Part shown: one piece after another, positions 11,258-42,424 of the stretch
Numbering within the stretch: the stretch's first letter is position 1
Layout of the letters: the number at the start of each line of letters is the position of its first letter
NCBI RefSeq assembly: GCF_963675165.1
Contig: NC_087393.1
Coordinates: 240,001-304,000 of the forward strand
Reading direction: 5' to 3'
Source: Halichondria panicea
Lineage: Eukaryota; Porifera; Demospongiae; Suberitida; Halichondriidae
Length of the DNA: 64,000 nt
The notes under the pieces: generated by a model
Databases searched by the model: none
Told to the model about the DNA's origin: nothing
What the model saw: the letters and a program-made list of their open reading frames with translations, nothing else
Position numbers and translations under genes: made by a program

Positions 11258-14200
11258 ATGAGTTCCATACTCCGGCCTACGATCAACCTTGGTAACTCCA
11301 TCTTGGGAGTGTCCATCCTCACCATGCCGTGGTGCTTCGCCCAGGTATACTCACCCAAGCCAGCACTGATACATTAATAACTTGTGTATGCAGTGTGGAG
11401 TTGTCCTCGGGACGTTGCTGCTGCTACTGAGTGCTCTGTTCACCAGCTGGACCTGCAAGATGCTACTAAGAGCAGCTCACATGACCAGGCAACACTCGTA
11501 CGAGACACTAGGTACTTGGTGTAGTAGACCATCAATAATTATCTTAAATAGCGTAAATCTAGCTGCATTATGTTATTGATTTAACGTTCAGTAATTACTT
11601 GATTAGGCTATAGTTTGTACAGTGTTTGTATTAGAGTGATGTTTGTACATGTACACGGCGGGCTTGTAAAGTTAAGTGGTTGGACAAGCTTTCTACAAGA
11701 GCAATAATAACAGCATTTCTCAAATCATAATAATACTAGCCACACTAGCGTGTACCCCCCCTCCCTCCCCCTCCCTCCCTCATGTACCCCCTCCCCCCCC
11801 TCCCTTCCTCATGTACCCCCTCCCCCCCCTCCCTTCCTCATGTACCCCCTCCCCCCTCCCCCCTCCCTACAGGTCTGGCTGTGTATAGCAGTATCGGCAA
11901 GCTGGGCATCGAGTTGAGCAACATTGGACTGGGTATTGGCACCTGTGTTGCATTCTACATCATCATAGGGGACCTGCTGCCCCCTCTAGTGGCGAAGACC
12001 CTCAACCTCGACTGGGTTAGTCAGTCCACAATGACATATTTGTCTTTTCCATTCCTTTAGTTCTCAATGCTGCCAATCGGTACGCTAGAAGCTGACAATG
12101 TTACTGTTATAAAGTCCCATGGATGCTATTTATATAAAGCCATATTAACTTTATTACTACATTTGGTGTCCCCCATGCAGGACCCCAGTATCCTCCGGGG
12201 GGTGCTCCTAGTGTTCTCCGGGGTGGGTGTGGCCTTTCCTCTCACTCTCATTCGTAACCTCGATCGTCTGAGTGTGCTTAGTATCGGCTCACTCATCTTC
12301 TACTCCTTCTTTATTGTTCAACTGGTCATCTCGTCTCATAGCAACCTAACTGCAGGGGTGTGGTCAGAAGTGATCTGGTGGCGCACCTCGGGCGTGTTAA
12401 AATGCCTGCCCATATTCTCCCTAGCATTCTGTTGTCAGAGGTACCTACAGTGTGTACCGCCCACTCCACCACCCACACACACCCACTCCCCACACACACA
12501 GTCAGATGTTCGTCATCTACATGTCACTGCGGGAGGGCAATGTGAGGAAGATGACCACGATAGTGGACGGTTCCATTGCCATGGTTACAGTTGCCTATCT
12601 GTCGGTAAGTACAACCAATATATCCTCTTCTGTTGGCTAACTAGCTACTTTTAAAAACCCCGCTATGTGTGATCATGCAGGTGGCTGTGTTTGGGTACTT
12701 GTCCTACTACACGGTTGATATCCATGGCGATGTACTGGCCAACTTCCCTCTCAATCTTCTCTCACAGATAACACGCTTTGGTGAGTCTAGAGAATGAATG
12801 CACGCGTGGTGAGTCTAGAGAATGAATGCACGCGTGTGTGGGCTTGTGATCATTGCCAAACCTAGTATTAGTATGATTGACTTCCCCTCAGGCTTTGCGG
12901 TGACTGTGATGTTGAGTTTCCCTCTGATAGTGTTCCTGTGCCGAGTCAGCATAAACTCACTGCTGTTTCCAGAGAAGAACACGGAACTACACGTAACCAC
13001 GCCCATTCCACAGGGGAGGTTCGTGGCCATCACTGCCGGGGTCATGTCCTCCACTCTTGTACTAGCCATCCTCATACCAAACAGTGAGTATAGCCCACAC
13101 ACAGCACATGATATTTCCGTGCATCTAATTTCAACCATTAATTTTTGTGAATTTCTGAAAGCTTAGAATGGCCATCAATGTAAATACTTCGTTTGAAAGG
13201 TCTCTCTCTAAACTTTCATAAAATGTTGAGATTGGTATCAGTTCCATTACCCTCCCCCCTCCCACACACTCACTCTTCACACACACACACACACACTCTT
13301 CACACACACACACACACACTCTTCACACACACACACACACACACAGTCCAGACGGTCCTGGCGCTGGTCGGTGCGACTCTTGGCTCTCTTATCTGCTTCA
13401 TCTTCCCCGGCTTGTTTTTCAACAAGGTGGCTGGGTCCAACACAGACTACACCTCTAGAGCCAAGGTGACGATCGAGAAGCTGTATGACAGAGCTCGTAT
13501 AGATCATAAGAGAATGGCTCCACGCATGTACACATGTAGGACTGACTTATGGTAGCCAATATTATACAATTATTGGCAGTGTAGGCCTACTGCATACATG
13601 TATAGTTTTTGTGAATTACCTTATAGAAATTATTGTTGTGTATGTTCATGGCATGCCTAGCCTGTGTCTACACTGTCTAGCTTGGTCAATCTGCCTGTAT
13701 AATAAACTGTTGTGTTTCTCCCCTCCAGTTCTGTGTTGGTCTAGGTCTGTCAGTTCTTGTTCTTAGTACGTTTGTGACCCTCAACACATGGTCAGAGGAG
13801 AGCTCCGTACAATCGCACATCCAACCACCCCCTCAACAACTAGACATTGTCAAGTTTCCCCCTCTCCCAGTTGACATCCATGAAATTGACAAAGAAATGA
13901 TTGAAAAAGATGAACTCCAAAAAAAAGAACTGCCCTTTGAACCTGTTGCCAAAAATCCTGACTCAGTAATTATTAATGAAGACAAACCTGTTTCCAAGGA
14001 AACCAAAGAGATGGAAAAGGTTCACGAAAAGCTCGAGGAGAAAATTTCAGAATTGGCCAATAAAGTTGACAAACTACAAGAGGATAATAAAGATCTGCGA
14101 GAGAGACAAGAAGAAATTGACAAGGTTCCAGTCAAAGATCTCAAGGCAGCAAAAGACGACAAAATGTTACCCAAAGAACCATCGAAAATGGACACACCTC

Positions 14201-14673
14201 AACGGGAAGGTGATGAAGAACACGTAGCCGTTGGTAACCAAGTGCCGTCCAATAACAAAGCCGACAAAACTGACGAAACCGGCAAAGCTGACAAAGCTTC
14301 TGATCATGTGATGAAGAAAAGAAATGAAGTTGAAGTTACTGGTCATGTGATCAAATCCCCTGATCATGTGATCAAGTCAGCATCTCATAAAGACCCCGAA
14401 GAATTGGATAAAGTGGAACTGATTAATCAAGAGAAAGCTGATGACAAATATGTGGTTGCAAAGGACGTTCAGGTAAAGGAACCAATAGGTGTGGCTAAGG
14501 ATTATGTGGGGGTGGCTAAGGATGATATGGGTGTGGTAAACCCAGCCAAGGACGAGGTGAAGATTGTCAATGGCGAACTGAAGGAGGAATTTAAAGCTGG
14601 ACATAAAAATGAACCTGATGAGCACAATGAAGCTCATTTAGGAGGTGGTAGAGACTTGAAGAATACTAGTTAG
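11258..14673 (+). CDS. SLC38A10: Putative sodium-coupled neutral amino acid transporter 10 (SLC38A10-like), 688 residues
   Basis: Nine exons: 11258-11344, 11394-11511, 11873-12015, 12181-12440, 12502-12604, 12681-12780, 12892-13083, 13347-13465, 13729-14673; the total is a multiple of three. The first 380 or so residues are a multi-pass amino acid transporter of the SLC38/APC fold. They include an N-terminal NLGNSILGVSILTMPWCFAQ, an FYIIIGDLLPPL helix, and the late LVGATLGSLICFIFPGL motif that closely matches human SLC38A10. As in the human protein, the last helix (FCVGLGLSVLVLS) is followed by a long cytoplasmic tail, here about 300 residues, highly charged (Lys/Glu/Asp) with coiled-coil potential near residues 430-490 and short VAKD/HVIKS repeats. 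SLC38A10 is thought to move glutamine, glutamate and related amino acids. Reading through the exon-8 donor would instead end at a stop near 13553, a possible truncated isoform. Confidence 0.92.
12781..12836 (+). repeat. 28-bp direct duplication of a 5' splice site
   Basis: The 28 bp starting with the donor GTGAGTCTAG just after exon 6 of the SLC38A10-like gene are repeated once in tandem (12781 and 12809). This creates a second identical donor 28 bp downstream; using it would shift the frame. Confidence 0.92.
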
Positions 14674-15050
14674 CTTATAATAGAACGAATCAGTTGTAAA
14701 TATGTAATTTTTTTGCCTTCACTTTCAATACATGTACAGTACGTTAAGTGTCACGTGACATAATACATGAGTTATTGTTATTATCATGACATCATCATAG
14801 GCCGGCCGGGGTACATGTCTACTAGTTGCTATTGCATGTATTGTACAGTCACCCATTATAATAATGATCATTATGATCAGATGTGCAATGACACAAGAAG
14901 GAATCTTCAACAACGTAACAACGTGCAAATATAAATATATAATTATAACAAAAATGCACTCAGTAAAAATAACAATGTGCTCCATATCAAAAGTGTATTA
15001 AATATTTGCATTAAAAAACTTAATAATTATAATAGTTCACACTGTGTGGT
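14674..15050. other. Tail-to-tail spacer between SLC38A10-like and NBEAL genes
   Basis: An AT-rich stretch holding both 3' UTRs. No coding exon, RNA gene or mobile element is recognised. Confidence 0.6.
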
Positions 15051-34071
<19,021 letters not shown>

Positions 34072-34798
34072 GGTGGGGTCCGTGTTGTCACTGTGTGTGT
34101 GTGTGTGTGGGTGGATGGGTGGGTTGGTGGGTGTGGAGGGTAAGGTAGACAGGGATTTTTCCCAATTTACAAGACGTTGTAAACAACAAATGTACACGCC
34201 AGAGCTTGTGCATGTACCATAGCATGTACAGTGGAATTTTCCATTTACAAGAGCACATTTACAAGAGCACATGGCTGCCTTCCAAAGCTCCTATACAGGG
34301 ATAGTACTCTACTGTATGACTGAACGCATTGTAGTCATGTGTAAATGGTCTACCCCACTTGCTATCAGGGTGGCGTTGCGGATACTCTAGTTGTCCCACC
34401 ACACTATAGTGAAGGTAGCCAGCTAGCTACAGTGTGTGCATAGCTACCACCATGATAACAACACACCATGCATGCCACACCCTCACAAGTTGTACAACCT
34501 CTCTCAACTTACACTATTCTTGTTGAAGCCATGGCTGGCTGGTCGAGTTGGTTACACTCAGACTATTCTCGGCAGGATACGGACCGCAGAGAGCATGCTA
34601 TAGTGTTGTACAGTGTAAGTAGCTACTTGAGTGTAGACACTATAAAGGTGATCAAGTTACTGTACTACTTTGCTGAGGTAAACACTTCCTATTATAATGA
34701 TATTCATATCCAATTTATTGTAAATCACATGGTTAATTGAGGTCAAAGGTCAGGAGGCCATGTGTGGATTCTTGAATAAAATATACTCAAGAAAAAGA
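34072..34798. promoter_or_regulatory. Divergent promoter region, NBEAL / GNPTAB
   Basis: About 730 bp between the two start codons, holding the first minus-strand NBEAL acceptor region and the 5' UTRs. A short direct repeat (TTTACAAGAGCACAT) occurs at about 34238 and 34257. A small plus-strand reading frame starts at 34531 but has no family match and is not annotated as a gene. No core-promoter motif was assigned. Confidence 0.5.
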
Positions 34799-37700
34799 AT
34801 GTTTTCTAGAGTGGGGAAGATCTGTCAGCGTCGACTGTACACCTGGCTCTCATCAAGATGCGGTATCCCTGTACTAGTGGTGGGGGCTCTGGTAGCACTC
34901 ATCTCCCTGCTGCAGTTCGGAGGGGTGAGTGATGGAGTGTAGTAGGGGACACACCCCCTTTTAACTAGAGACTCCTCCAACATTTCCCCAGGTGTTTCTG
35001 GAGTGGTCACAGGAGAGGTATGCTGTTCAGTTTAGCATCTATGCAGACAACATCGTGGGAAAGTCATTTGAGAAACAGTGAGTGAAACGTGTAATTATTT
35101 GACCTCCCTGACTTGTACGTCATGATCCCCTTGTGTGTGTAGCCTGTGTCCAACACTGCCCATTGATATCGTATACACCTGGGTGAATGGATCAGACCCG
35201 CAGCTGCTGAATGAGCTCAGGGAGATAAGGAGAGAACTGCTAAAGTGAGCAACATCGTTCACTATTGTGTGCTTGTAGAAGAATTCAGTATTTAATTTAA
35301 AATTTAGAATTCTAGCCTTAGCTGCTAGCTTCATTTTTACAGAGGCCCCACTAGTCTCACCTGCCACACTCTTTCTATTACAGACTACACTAGTCTCACC
35401 TGCCACACTCTTTCTATTACAGGCTACACTTGTACTAGTCTCACCTGCCACACTCTATCTATTACAGACTACACTAGTCTCACCTGCCACACTCTTTCTA
35501 TTACAGGCTACACTAGTCTCACCTGCCACACTCTTTCTATACAGGCAAGAGTCAGGAGAGGGGGCAGAGAGCAATGCTTCCTCGTGTCCATTTGAGCAGT
35601 GCACTAGTTGGAGGGCTCTGGTGATCGATGCTCACAACTCCACCACACACGACCCCAGTACCCTAGCAACTCGCTTCCCTGCACTCAAGGGAAGAGTGGT
35701 CTGGGCAGAGTTTATAAATAAAACGGGAGAACATGTACTCAATGCATTCGTTGTCCAGCTCAAAAGAGAAGCTGACGGTAAGTGTGCTATTAAGTAAAAA
35801 TGATGTTTATAAAAATATCTTTTTCGTTGTGTGTATGTAGTGAAGCATTTTGCTGAAGCTGGCCTGCTAACGGATCTTCATGGTAATAATGTATCTGTGA
35901 CGGAGGGCTACTTGACAACGGACAGCAAGTTAGTAGCCGGAGTATTAATGGAGGGGCTGGGTCTGGCTGTGTGTGGTGGGATCAAGCCAACCAACACTAG
36001 TAAGCTACTTAAGAAATGGATGGACTCTCGTTTCAGTAGACAAGTGGATGAGGTAAGCTATGTACCAAGCAGTGTGTTTCTAATAAACATGGGGGGAGAG
36101 CTGGGGAAGCAAAGCTAGTCACTCGATATACAGGCTTAGAAATGTGCCCAACACTGAGACTGGAGGTTTATTTACTTGTAGAGAATGTCCATTGCAAGCT
36201 GCATGGCTATAAGCTTACAAGCCAGTGCAATGGGGGAACGTCTAACTTCCTACCACTTATCATTACAAGAGGCCAGTACAAGAGGAATCATGTGCAGTAC
36301 ATGTGTGTACTTTCATTTCCCAGGTTGATGTGCGGGGCAACCAAACAGCTGTGGTTCGGTTCTATTCCGAAGGTCTTGAGTCCACTCTGGCTAGCAACCA
36401 GTCATACCAGTTCTCAGGCCACCCACTCCACATCCACCAAGCCTACCTCATCTGGCTGCCCTTCTCTCTGCCAGTGAGTCATGTGATACGCACACACATA
36501 ATTATTGGCATTAGTAAAATGTATTCTGTTGAAATTGGACCGCATTAATAAATTTTGGTCAATATGTGCCTGTTTCGATTGCGTACTCATAATTAAAGAT
36601 TGTGCATTTTTACTTTCCATTCTCCAAAAAATTTTCTCCGAAATTGGCCTGTTTTTCGAGGTAATTAATTTTTGTCAAATTCACAATTGCATTTAGTAGC
36701 TCTTTGATAGTTTAACAACTATAGTGTTGTCATGTGAGTGTCACATGTGCAGGAGAGCGGTCAAGGTGCTGAGCAGATCTCTGCAAGCAGGTTCCAGGAC
36801 AACGAGGAACTACGATACTCATTACGCTCAGTGGAACAGTTTGCTCCGTGGGTGAGGCACATCTTCCTGGTGACTAACGGACAGATCCCCTCATGGCTAA
36901 ACCTGGAGAGCCCACGACTTACCATCGTCACACATCAGGTGAGAATCAGCTGACTGGATTTAGGACAGTTAATATGTGTATATAGGATGGCAGCATTAGT
37001 TCTATGGAGAAATGGTCCACATACATGTACAATAATGTCATGGAGTTGGTACAGGCATCGATCTTGTACTTTCTCCCTTTCTGTTCCTTACATCCTTTAA
37101 TACCTCTCTTAGCTACTAGCAAAGAATCAATAATTTTGCTAGCCTCGATTCCAGGCCGCACTGAAGATGTTGAGGCCTTGTGAAGGAGGCTATAATTTTG
37201 CCTGATTTTGATGCTGAAACTGTTTTCCTTCTCCCTCAGGAGATCTTCCTGAACCAGTCCCACCTGCCCACTTACAGCTCCCCTGCCATTGAGTCCCATA
37301 TCCATCGCATTCCCGGCCTATCAGAAAACTTTATCTACCTCAATGATGACGTCATGTTCGGAGAGGAGGTGTGGCCAGAAGACTTCTACACATCGCAGAG
37401 GGGTCAAAAGGTCAGCCACACTCAGCATTTTGTAAAGTCCTAGAGTTGGCTTTGTAACTAAAGTTCTGATGGTCCATTCTGATTTTCTGAAAGTTTAGAA
37501 GGAGCTCTTTCAGATGGTATGCTCAAATCTCAAATTAAATTTGAAACAGGATATAATTTCTCATTTAAAGACCATGGTATTTTATCAAAAATAAGCCCAA
37601 GTAGACTTTTGATTTTTCGACACCATCTTAACGAGCTCATTGTAAGCTTTCAGAAAATCATAAAATTAACTTATTGGACCAACAAAACTAATTTATGGTG

Positions 37701-40700
37701 GTTCATTTAACACTGGTATGGTACCATACCATTGGATAGCAACGCCCCCTCCCACACACACACACACACTTTCAGGTGTTCCTCTCCTGGCCAGTGCCTC
37801 AGTGTGCTGAGGGATGTCCTGCCAGCTGGATCACAGACAAGTTCTGTGACAAGGCGTGTAACAACTCTGCATGTGATTGGGATGGAGGGGACTGTAGCAA
37901 CGTCTCCAAATCAGGGCCAGTGGGCGGGGCAGGAAGGGGGTGGGGCTTCTCATCCAGTAAGTTATATTATATATGAATATCTGGCAATGCAAGTGCACTC
38001 AATCCACAGTACAAGTTTGTATCATGTCTTGTGATTCAGCAGACAAAATTATTACCAATTCTTGACACAGATACGCTGGATGTGTGCAGTACTGGTTGCC
38101 TTAACAACTGGCTGGGTGATCGTTACTGTGACGCTGCCTGTCGTGTCCCTGACTGTGGTTATGATGCAGGGGACTGTGGCACTGAGCAGTGGGCGGGGCT
38201 AGCATCATATCAGGTGCTTCTAGAATCCCGATATTGCTCATTTTGTGTGATCCTATTCAACACAAAATTAATTAAGTGCCAATAATCTGGCAATTTTTTG
38301 CAAAAGACTATTTTGTGGCCTGTACACCAGACAGTTAATTTCCTTTAATGACACAAATCCAAATAAATCCCCCCCCCCCTCAGGTGGCAATGTCAGGTAG
38401 CAATATCACCCTCCCCCTGGGCACAAAGGCTCTCTACCTCAACCTAACCTCTCACTTCTTCAATGGCACTGTCACAATGGCCGAGCATACGACCTCTGAC
38501 CTCATCCGCACGGCCGTTCTCGCTCAGAAGCACAAGTCGCTGAGTCTCACACTATCGAGAAATGTCACTCTCTCTGCCGTTAATTTCACAGTGTGTGGAA
38601 AGGTTGGAAACGACGAGAAGAAGTGTGTCAACTTTTCATTGACAGGGGACACTAAACGTGAGAACAAGACGCTCCTGCTGACGGGACGGGCGGGGCTCTG
38701 GACCTTTAACTACACAGACAGCCACTCTCATGAGGTACGACCTAGTATGTGTATATTGCAGATTATATAGTCTTAAGATTGTTGATGCTTTAATATTATC
38801 ATAGCCGGAGTGTGTTATCTGTAGAGAGTTAGTACTACTGCTCTCTCATTATTTTAATGGCTATGTTTTGGTCTTTAACACTCTTGTCTTTGCTTGAGAA
38901 CTTCTAAATGTTAGTTATGCTTCATATGTACATGTACTTCCTTCTCCGTAGTTTCTGTCAGCTGTGGCTCAGAGAACTGGTAATCTTTCCCTCGACCAGC
39001 TGCTCACTCTCCGGTAAGCCACACCCCCTCACTAACTCGTATGTATGTATGTATGTCACCTCCCACCCTCCACACAGAATACCCCCCTCACAGCTCACAC
39101 CCCCACCACCCACCACCTTCCCTAACCTCACAGTCACCAACACATCCCTCCTCCCACTCAACGTGTCGGAAGCCCTCACACAGATTGACACGGCTCTCAA
39201 AGATGGTGATATCACGCTCAGAGGATTTTGGCTCAAAAAAGTTGCCATTTTGAAACCTTTTAAACACCTCGTGCTTACCAACGGTACTATACAATTCAAA
39301 AACAAGATCAACGTTCGAGTTGAAAACAAAAGCAAAGCAACACAGGAAGATGACAAAGATACGCCAAATCAGATAATGGGCGGGGCTAGAAAACTGCTGA
39401 CATCAGCACCTGTACTCTCAGATTCTAGACGTCGTCTCCCATGGGAAAAATGGCATTCTCTTCCCGAACGCAGCGTTGCCACGGAAACATCGGTGTTCCG
39501 TAGCCGTAAACTACTTGCGGAGGATTATTTTGCCAATTCTCTGAAACATGTCAACATGCTCTACACTAAGCGCTATGGGCACGGGGCACGTAAGGTCCCC
39601 GCCCACATGCCACACTTTATACAGCGGAAGGTGATGGAGAGTTTGCAGGAGGAGTTCTGGGTCGAGTATGACGTGACATCATCACATAAAGTACGTGCAT
39701 CAGATGACATGCAGTTTGCCTTCTCCTACTTCTACTATCTCATGAGTGAAAAGAAGAGTATGATGTTAGAGGAGGTATACCGCCAGCTGGACACAGACCA
39801 ATCAGGGTGAGTGGGTGGAGTCTGTAAAGATTTCACCACGTTTTGTAAGATTGATCAGGGATCTTTATACTGTCAAGTACGTGTGTATATTGTCTGTTAC
39901 ATTTGTGTGTTAATAATTATGCTCATCAGTTCTAACACTTATTTCTCTGTGTTTGTAAATGATAGGATTTTGTCTGTTCGGGAGCTGCGTTCACTTCTGA
40001 GCATGCTCAGTGATTTACCCATTGAGCTGAAACATGTGGAGAGCTTCCAGGGTATACTGGAGTCATGTGACGAGGCCTACAATGGGACACGCCCCTCTGT
40101 GGAACCAATCGAATACGAGACACTCTATGACCCTGATATGGTGAGCTAGGAAACCTCCTGTTCCTCTTCATAATAATTATTGTGTGTTTTGCTTCCTAAC
40201 AGCCTCTTGTAACGATTGACTTTATTCTCCATTGTGAGCCACTGATAGAGAAGCTTAAAGGAGTCTTCAAAACAAAGCCAAGATACAAGTAAGTCAGTCA
40301 GCTGTGTACAGTAGCCAGTAGCCCCTTCCACCACACAACAACTGCGGCAAATGGTGGCCTCTCATGCACAGGAAATTCCCTGTACTTATATACTTGTCTG
40401 CCCTCCTCCCTCCTGTGACGTAGGTTTGAGGAGATGGATGAGAAACAGTATGTTATCTTCAACATGATCTCTGAGAACAGCTCCACGGTGATGGCACAGC
40501 TGGACCACATACGCAAGGAACGTAAGAAGTTCATCTGCCTCAACGACAATATCAACCACTACAAGGAAGGTGCCGACCTGGCTAAACTAATACTAGTGGA
40601 CTTCTACGAGACCTTGTTCCCCATCACTTCTCAGTTTGAACTTCCAGCCCAGTACCAGAATAGGTTTCTGCACACAACGGAGCTTAGGGAATGGTGTGTG

Positions 40701-40706
40701 TGTGTG

Positions 40707-40771
<65 letters not shown>

Positions 40772-42072
40772 GTGTGTGTGGGTGTGATATGCAGCAGTAC
40801 TTATCTAGGAACTCTTAAGTTGCACATATTACTGTGTGGATGTCAGTTGTTTGTGTGGGCGTTATCAAGGTCTTGTTCTAAGCTTTCAGAAGATTATAAA
40901 GTTGTTGAAATGGGATCCACGGAATTCAAGTTATGGCATCTGTAAGAGCCCCCAAACCATTGATTAAACGGAGGGTGGGGGGGGGGGCTAGTTGAACATC
41001 TTTCAACAGCCATAACTTCAGTATCGTTGATCCAATGTCGAAAATGTTATGATTTTATGAAAGCTTAGAAGGAGATCTTTCAAATGATGCGTTGCAATCC
41101 AAAATTTCGTCGGGGCCCTAATTTGTTATTTTTCGGCCTTGGACCATGGTGTGGCCAAATTAACAAATACTTTCATCTCTCGAATATGAACTTTGATGAC
41201 ACCATTTGAAAGGTCTTTTTATAAGTTTTCAGGAGATCATAAAAAAATTGATATTGGATCCACGGAATTCAAGTTATGGCAGCCGAAAGAATCCCCAAAC
41301 CATTGAATGAACAGAGTGTAGTTGAACATCTTTCAACAGTCTTGACTTGAGTATCATTGATCCAATGTCAAAATTTTTATGATTTTCTGAAAGCTTAGAA
41401 AGAGATCTTTCAAATGATGTGTTTAAATCCAAAATTTTGTTGGGGCCTAATTTGTTATTTTTCAGCCTTGGACCATGGGCTATAATCCATGGTATGGCCA
41501 AATTGGCAAATACTTTTATCTCTCAAATGTGAATTTTGATGGTATCATTTGAAAAGTCTCTTCCTAAGCTTTCAGAAAATCAGAAAATTTTTAAAATTGG
41601 ATCCACGAATTTTAAGTTACGGCAACTGAAAGAGTCCCCGAACCATGATTATATCCTGTATGTATTATGGGTGTGGTCAAGTGCATGGTGTGGTGGTTAT
41701 GTTAGTGTTTCTCTCTATAGGACAAAGTACAGAGACCGTGTACAACTGGGGATGCACATTGCTTGTGTTCTGCTGCTCCTTCTCTGTGTGGCCTCGCTCT
41801 TCTATGGCAAGGTACGTATGGTCGGCTCTCATGATATTAGGGCGGTCGGCTCTCATGTCGATAGTGTGTATAATTATACTCTGTTAAAACCGTGTTTCGC
41901 TAGCCACCACTGAATTGTTTTGATCAAAGATGTAGATATCACTTATCACTAACCCCTCCACACACACACACACCACACACACGCCCACACACACACACAG
42001 CTGCTGCAATGGAAGAGGAAAGCGACTCGTTGTCTCACAAACTGTCTAGATATACGAACGTCATCAGCCTAG
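34799..42072 (+). CDS. GNPTAB: N-acetylglucosamine-1-phosphotransferase alpha/beta precursor, 18 exons, 1,141 residues
   Basis: Transfers GlcNAc-1-phosphate to mannoses of lysosomal enzymes in the Golgi, the first step of the mannose-6-phosphate tag. Exons: 34799-34924, 34992-35077, 35143-35244, 35545-35777, 35841-36052, 36324-36473, 36753-36938, 37240-37410, 37776-37956, 38071-38213, 38384-38734, 38952-39013, 39078-39806, 39966-40140, 40203-40288, 40424-40693, 41721-41811, 42001-42072; total length is a multiple of three. Order: N-terminal signal anchor ([18 protein letters not shown]); Stealth regions ([51 protein letters not shown]); two Notch/LNR repeats (exons 9 and 10); spacer; an RKLL-A site-1-protease-like cleavage motif before SLKHVN; EF-hand-like [18 protein letters not shown]-terminal membrane helix with a short Lys/Arg tail. 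Human is 1,256 residues. An in-frame ATG at 34760 would add 13 residues. Confidence 0.97.
35340..35544 (+). repeat. About 39-bp tandem repeat copying the 3' splice site of GNPTAB exon 4, five copies
   Basis: The unit contains CTAGTCTCACCTGCCACACT and CTTTCTATTACAG; the last copy ends TTTCTATACAG at the real acceptor (exon start 35545). Every upstream copy therefore carries a pyrimidine-rich acceptor ending in CAG. Which AG is used is not decided by phase alone. Confidence 0.9.
37140..37195. repeat. Dispersed repeat D copy
   Basis: TAGCCTCGATTCCAGGCCGC then GGCCTTGTGAAGGAGGCTA, the inverse orientation of the copy at 18858-18932. It lies in GNPTAB intron 7, just before exon 8. Confidence 0.78.
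37440..37715. repeat. Foldback element, decayed copy in GNPTAB intron 8
   Basis: Matches the 29.2-kb copy: GGCTTTGTAACTAAAGTTCT on the left, CATGGTATTTTATCAAAAAT in the middle, AAGCTTTCAGAAAATCATAA on the right. The left arm is partly deleted. Confidence 0.8.
40694..40782. repeat. (TG)n microsatellite beginning at the exon-16 donor of GNPTAB
   Basis: The donor of exon 16 (40424-40693) is itself the first GTGTGTG of an approximately 85-bp TG tract. Slippage in the tract would leave the donor in place. Confidence 0.95.
40855..41645. repeat. Foldback elements, two complete and one right arm, in GNPTAB intron 16
   Basis: A solo right arm at about 40860-40955, then complete units at about 40998-41293 and 41327-41640. 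Each has AACAGCCATAACTTCAGTAT / TTCAAGTTATGGCAGC-type arms and GAAAGCTTAGAA / TTCTAAGCTTTC inner repeats around CATGG...CCATGG. A G/C-tract (about 40975) precedes the first complete unit, as in the 22-kb cluster. Confidence 0.85.
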
Positions 42073-42424
42073 CCTCTATAACTCAGTGTCATTATTTCTC
42101 TTGTTTGTGCAAATCTGTTTTAATCATAATTTATCATTATTTAATTAGCATAATTATGTGTTATTTAAAACACTTTACTATTGAATGAGGTACTGTATTG
42201 CACGCTAATTAAGAAAACCACCAATACCAGTATTGTATATTGTTAGTATTTTATTTCCAAGTACCGGTAGCTAGTTTAGAACATGTAGCTCCAACAGCAA
42301 GAACAGTTATTATTATTATTGGGGGGAATGATTTTCAAAATTAATAAATTGTGTGAGTAATTGCAATGACTGTGTGTGATGATATTGTACATTATACAGA
42401 CATAGTTGCCATGGCAACATAATA
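42073..42424. other. Tail-to-tail spacer between GNPTAB and chimaerin
   Basis: An AT-rich 3' UTR region. AATAAA lies at about 42343 on the plus strand and could serve GNPTAB. No other feature seen. Confidence 0.55.

Noticed and set aside
13466-13555. Readthrough of SLC38A10 exon 8 to a stop at 13553 as the true C terminus
   Set aside because: The splice to 13729 restores the conserved last membrane helix (FCVGLGLSVLVLS) in phase and gives an SLC38A10-type tail. Readthrough may exist only as an isoform.
34531-34740. Plus-strand reading frame (MAGWSSWLHSDYSRQDT...) upstream of GNPTAB
   Set aside because: No match to GNPTAB N-termini and no usable splice link was found. The GNPTAB start at 34799 gives a normal signal anchor, so this is treated as promoter or 5' UTR sequence.
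38958-39356. 132-residue minus-strand frame opposite GNPTAB exon 13
   Set aside because: Shadow of a strongly supported coding exon.
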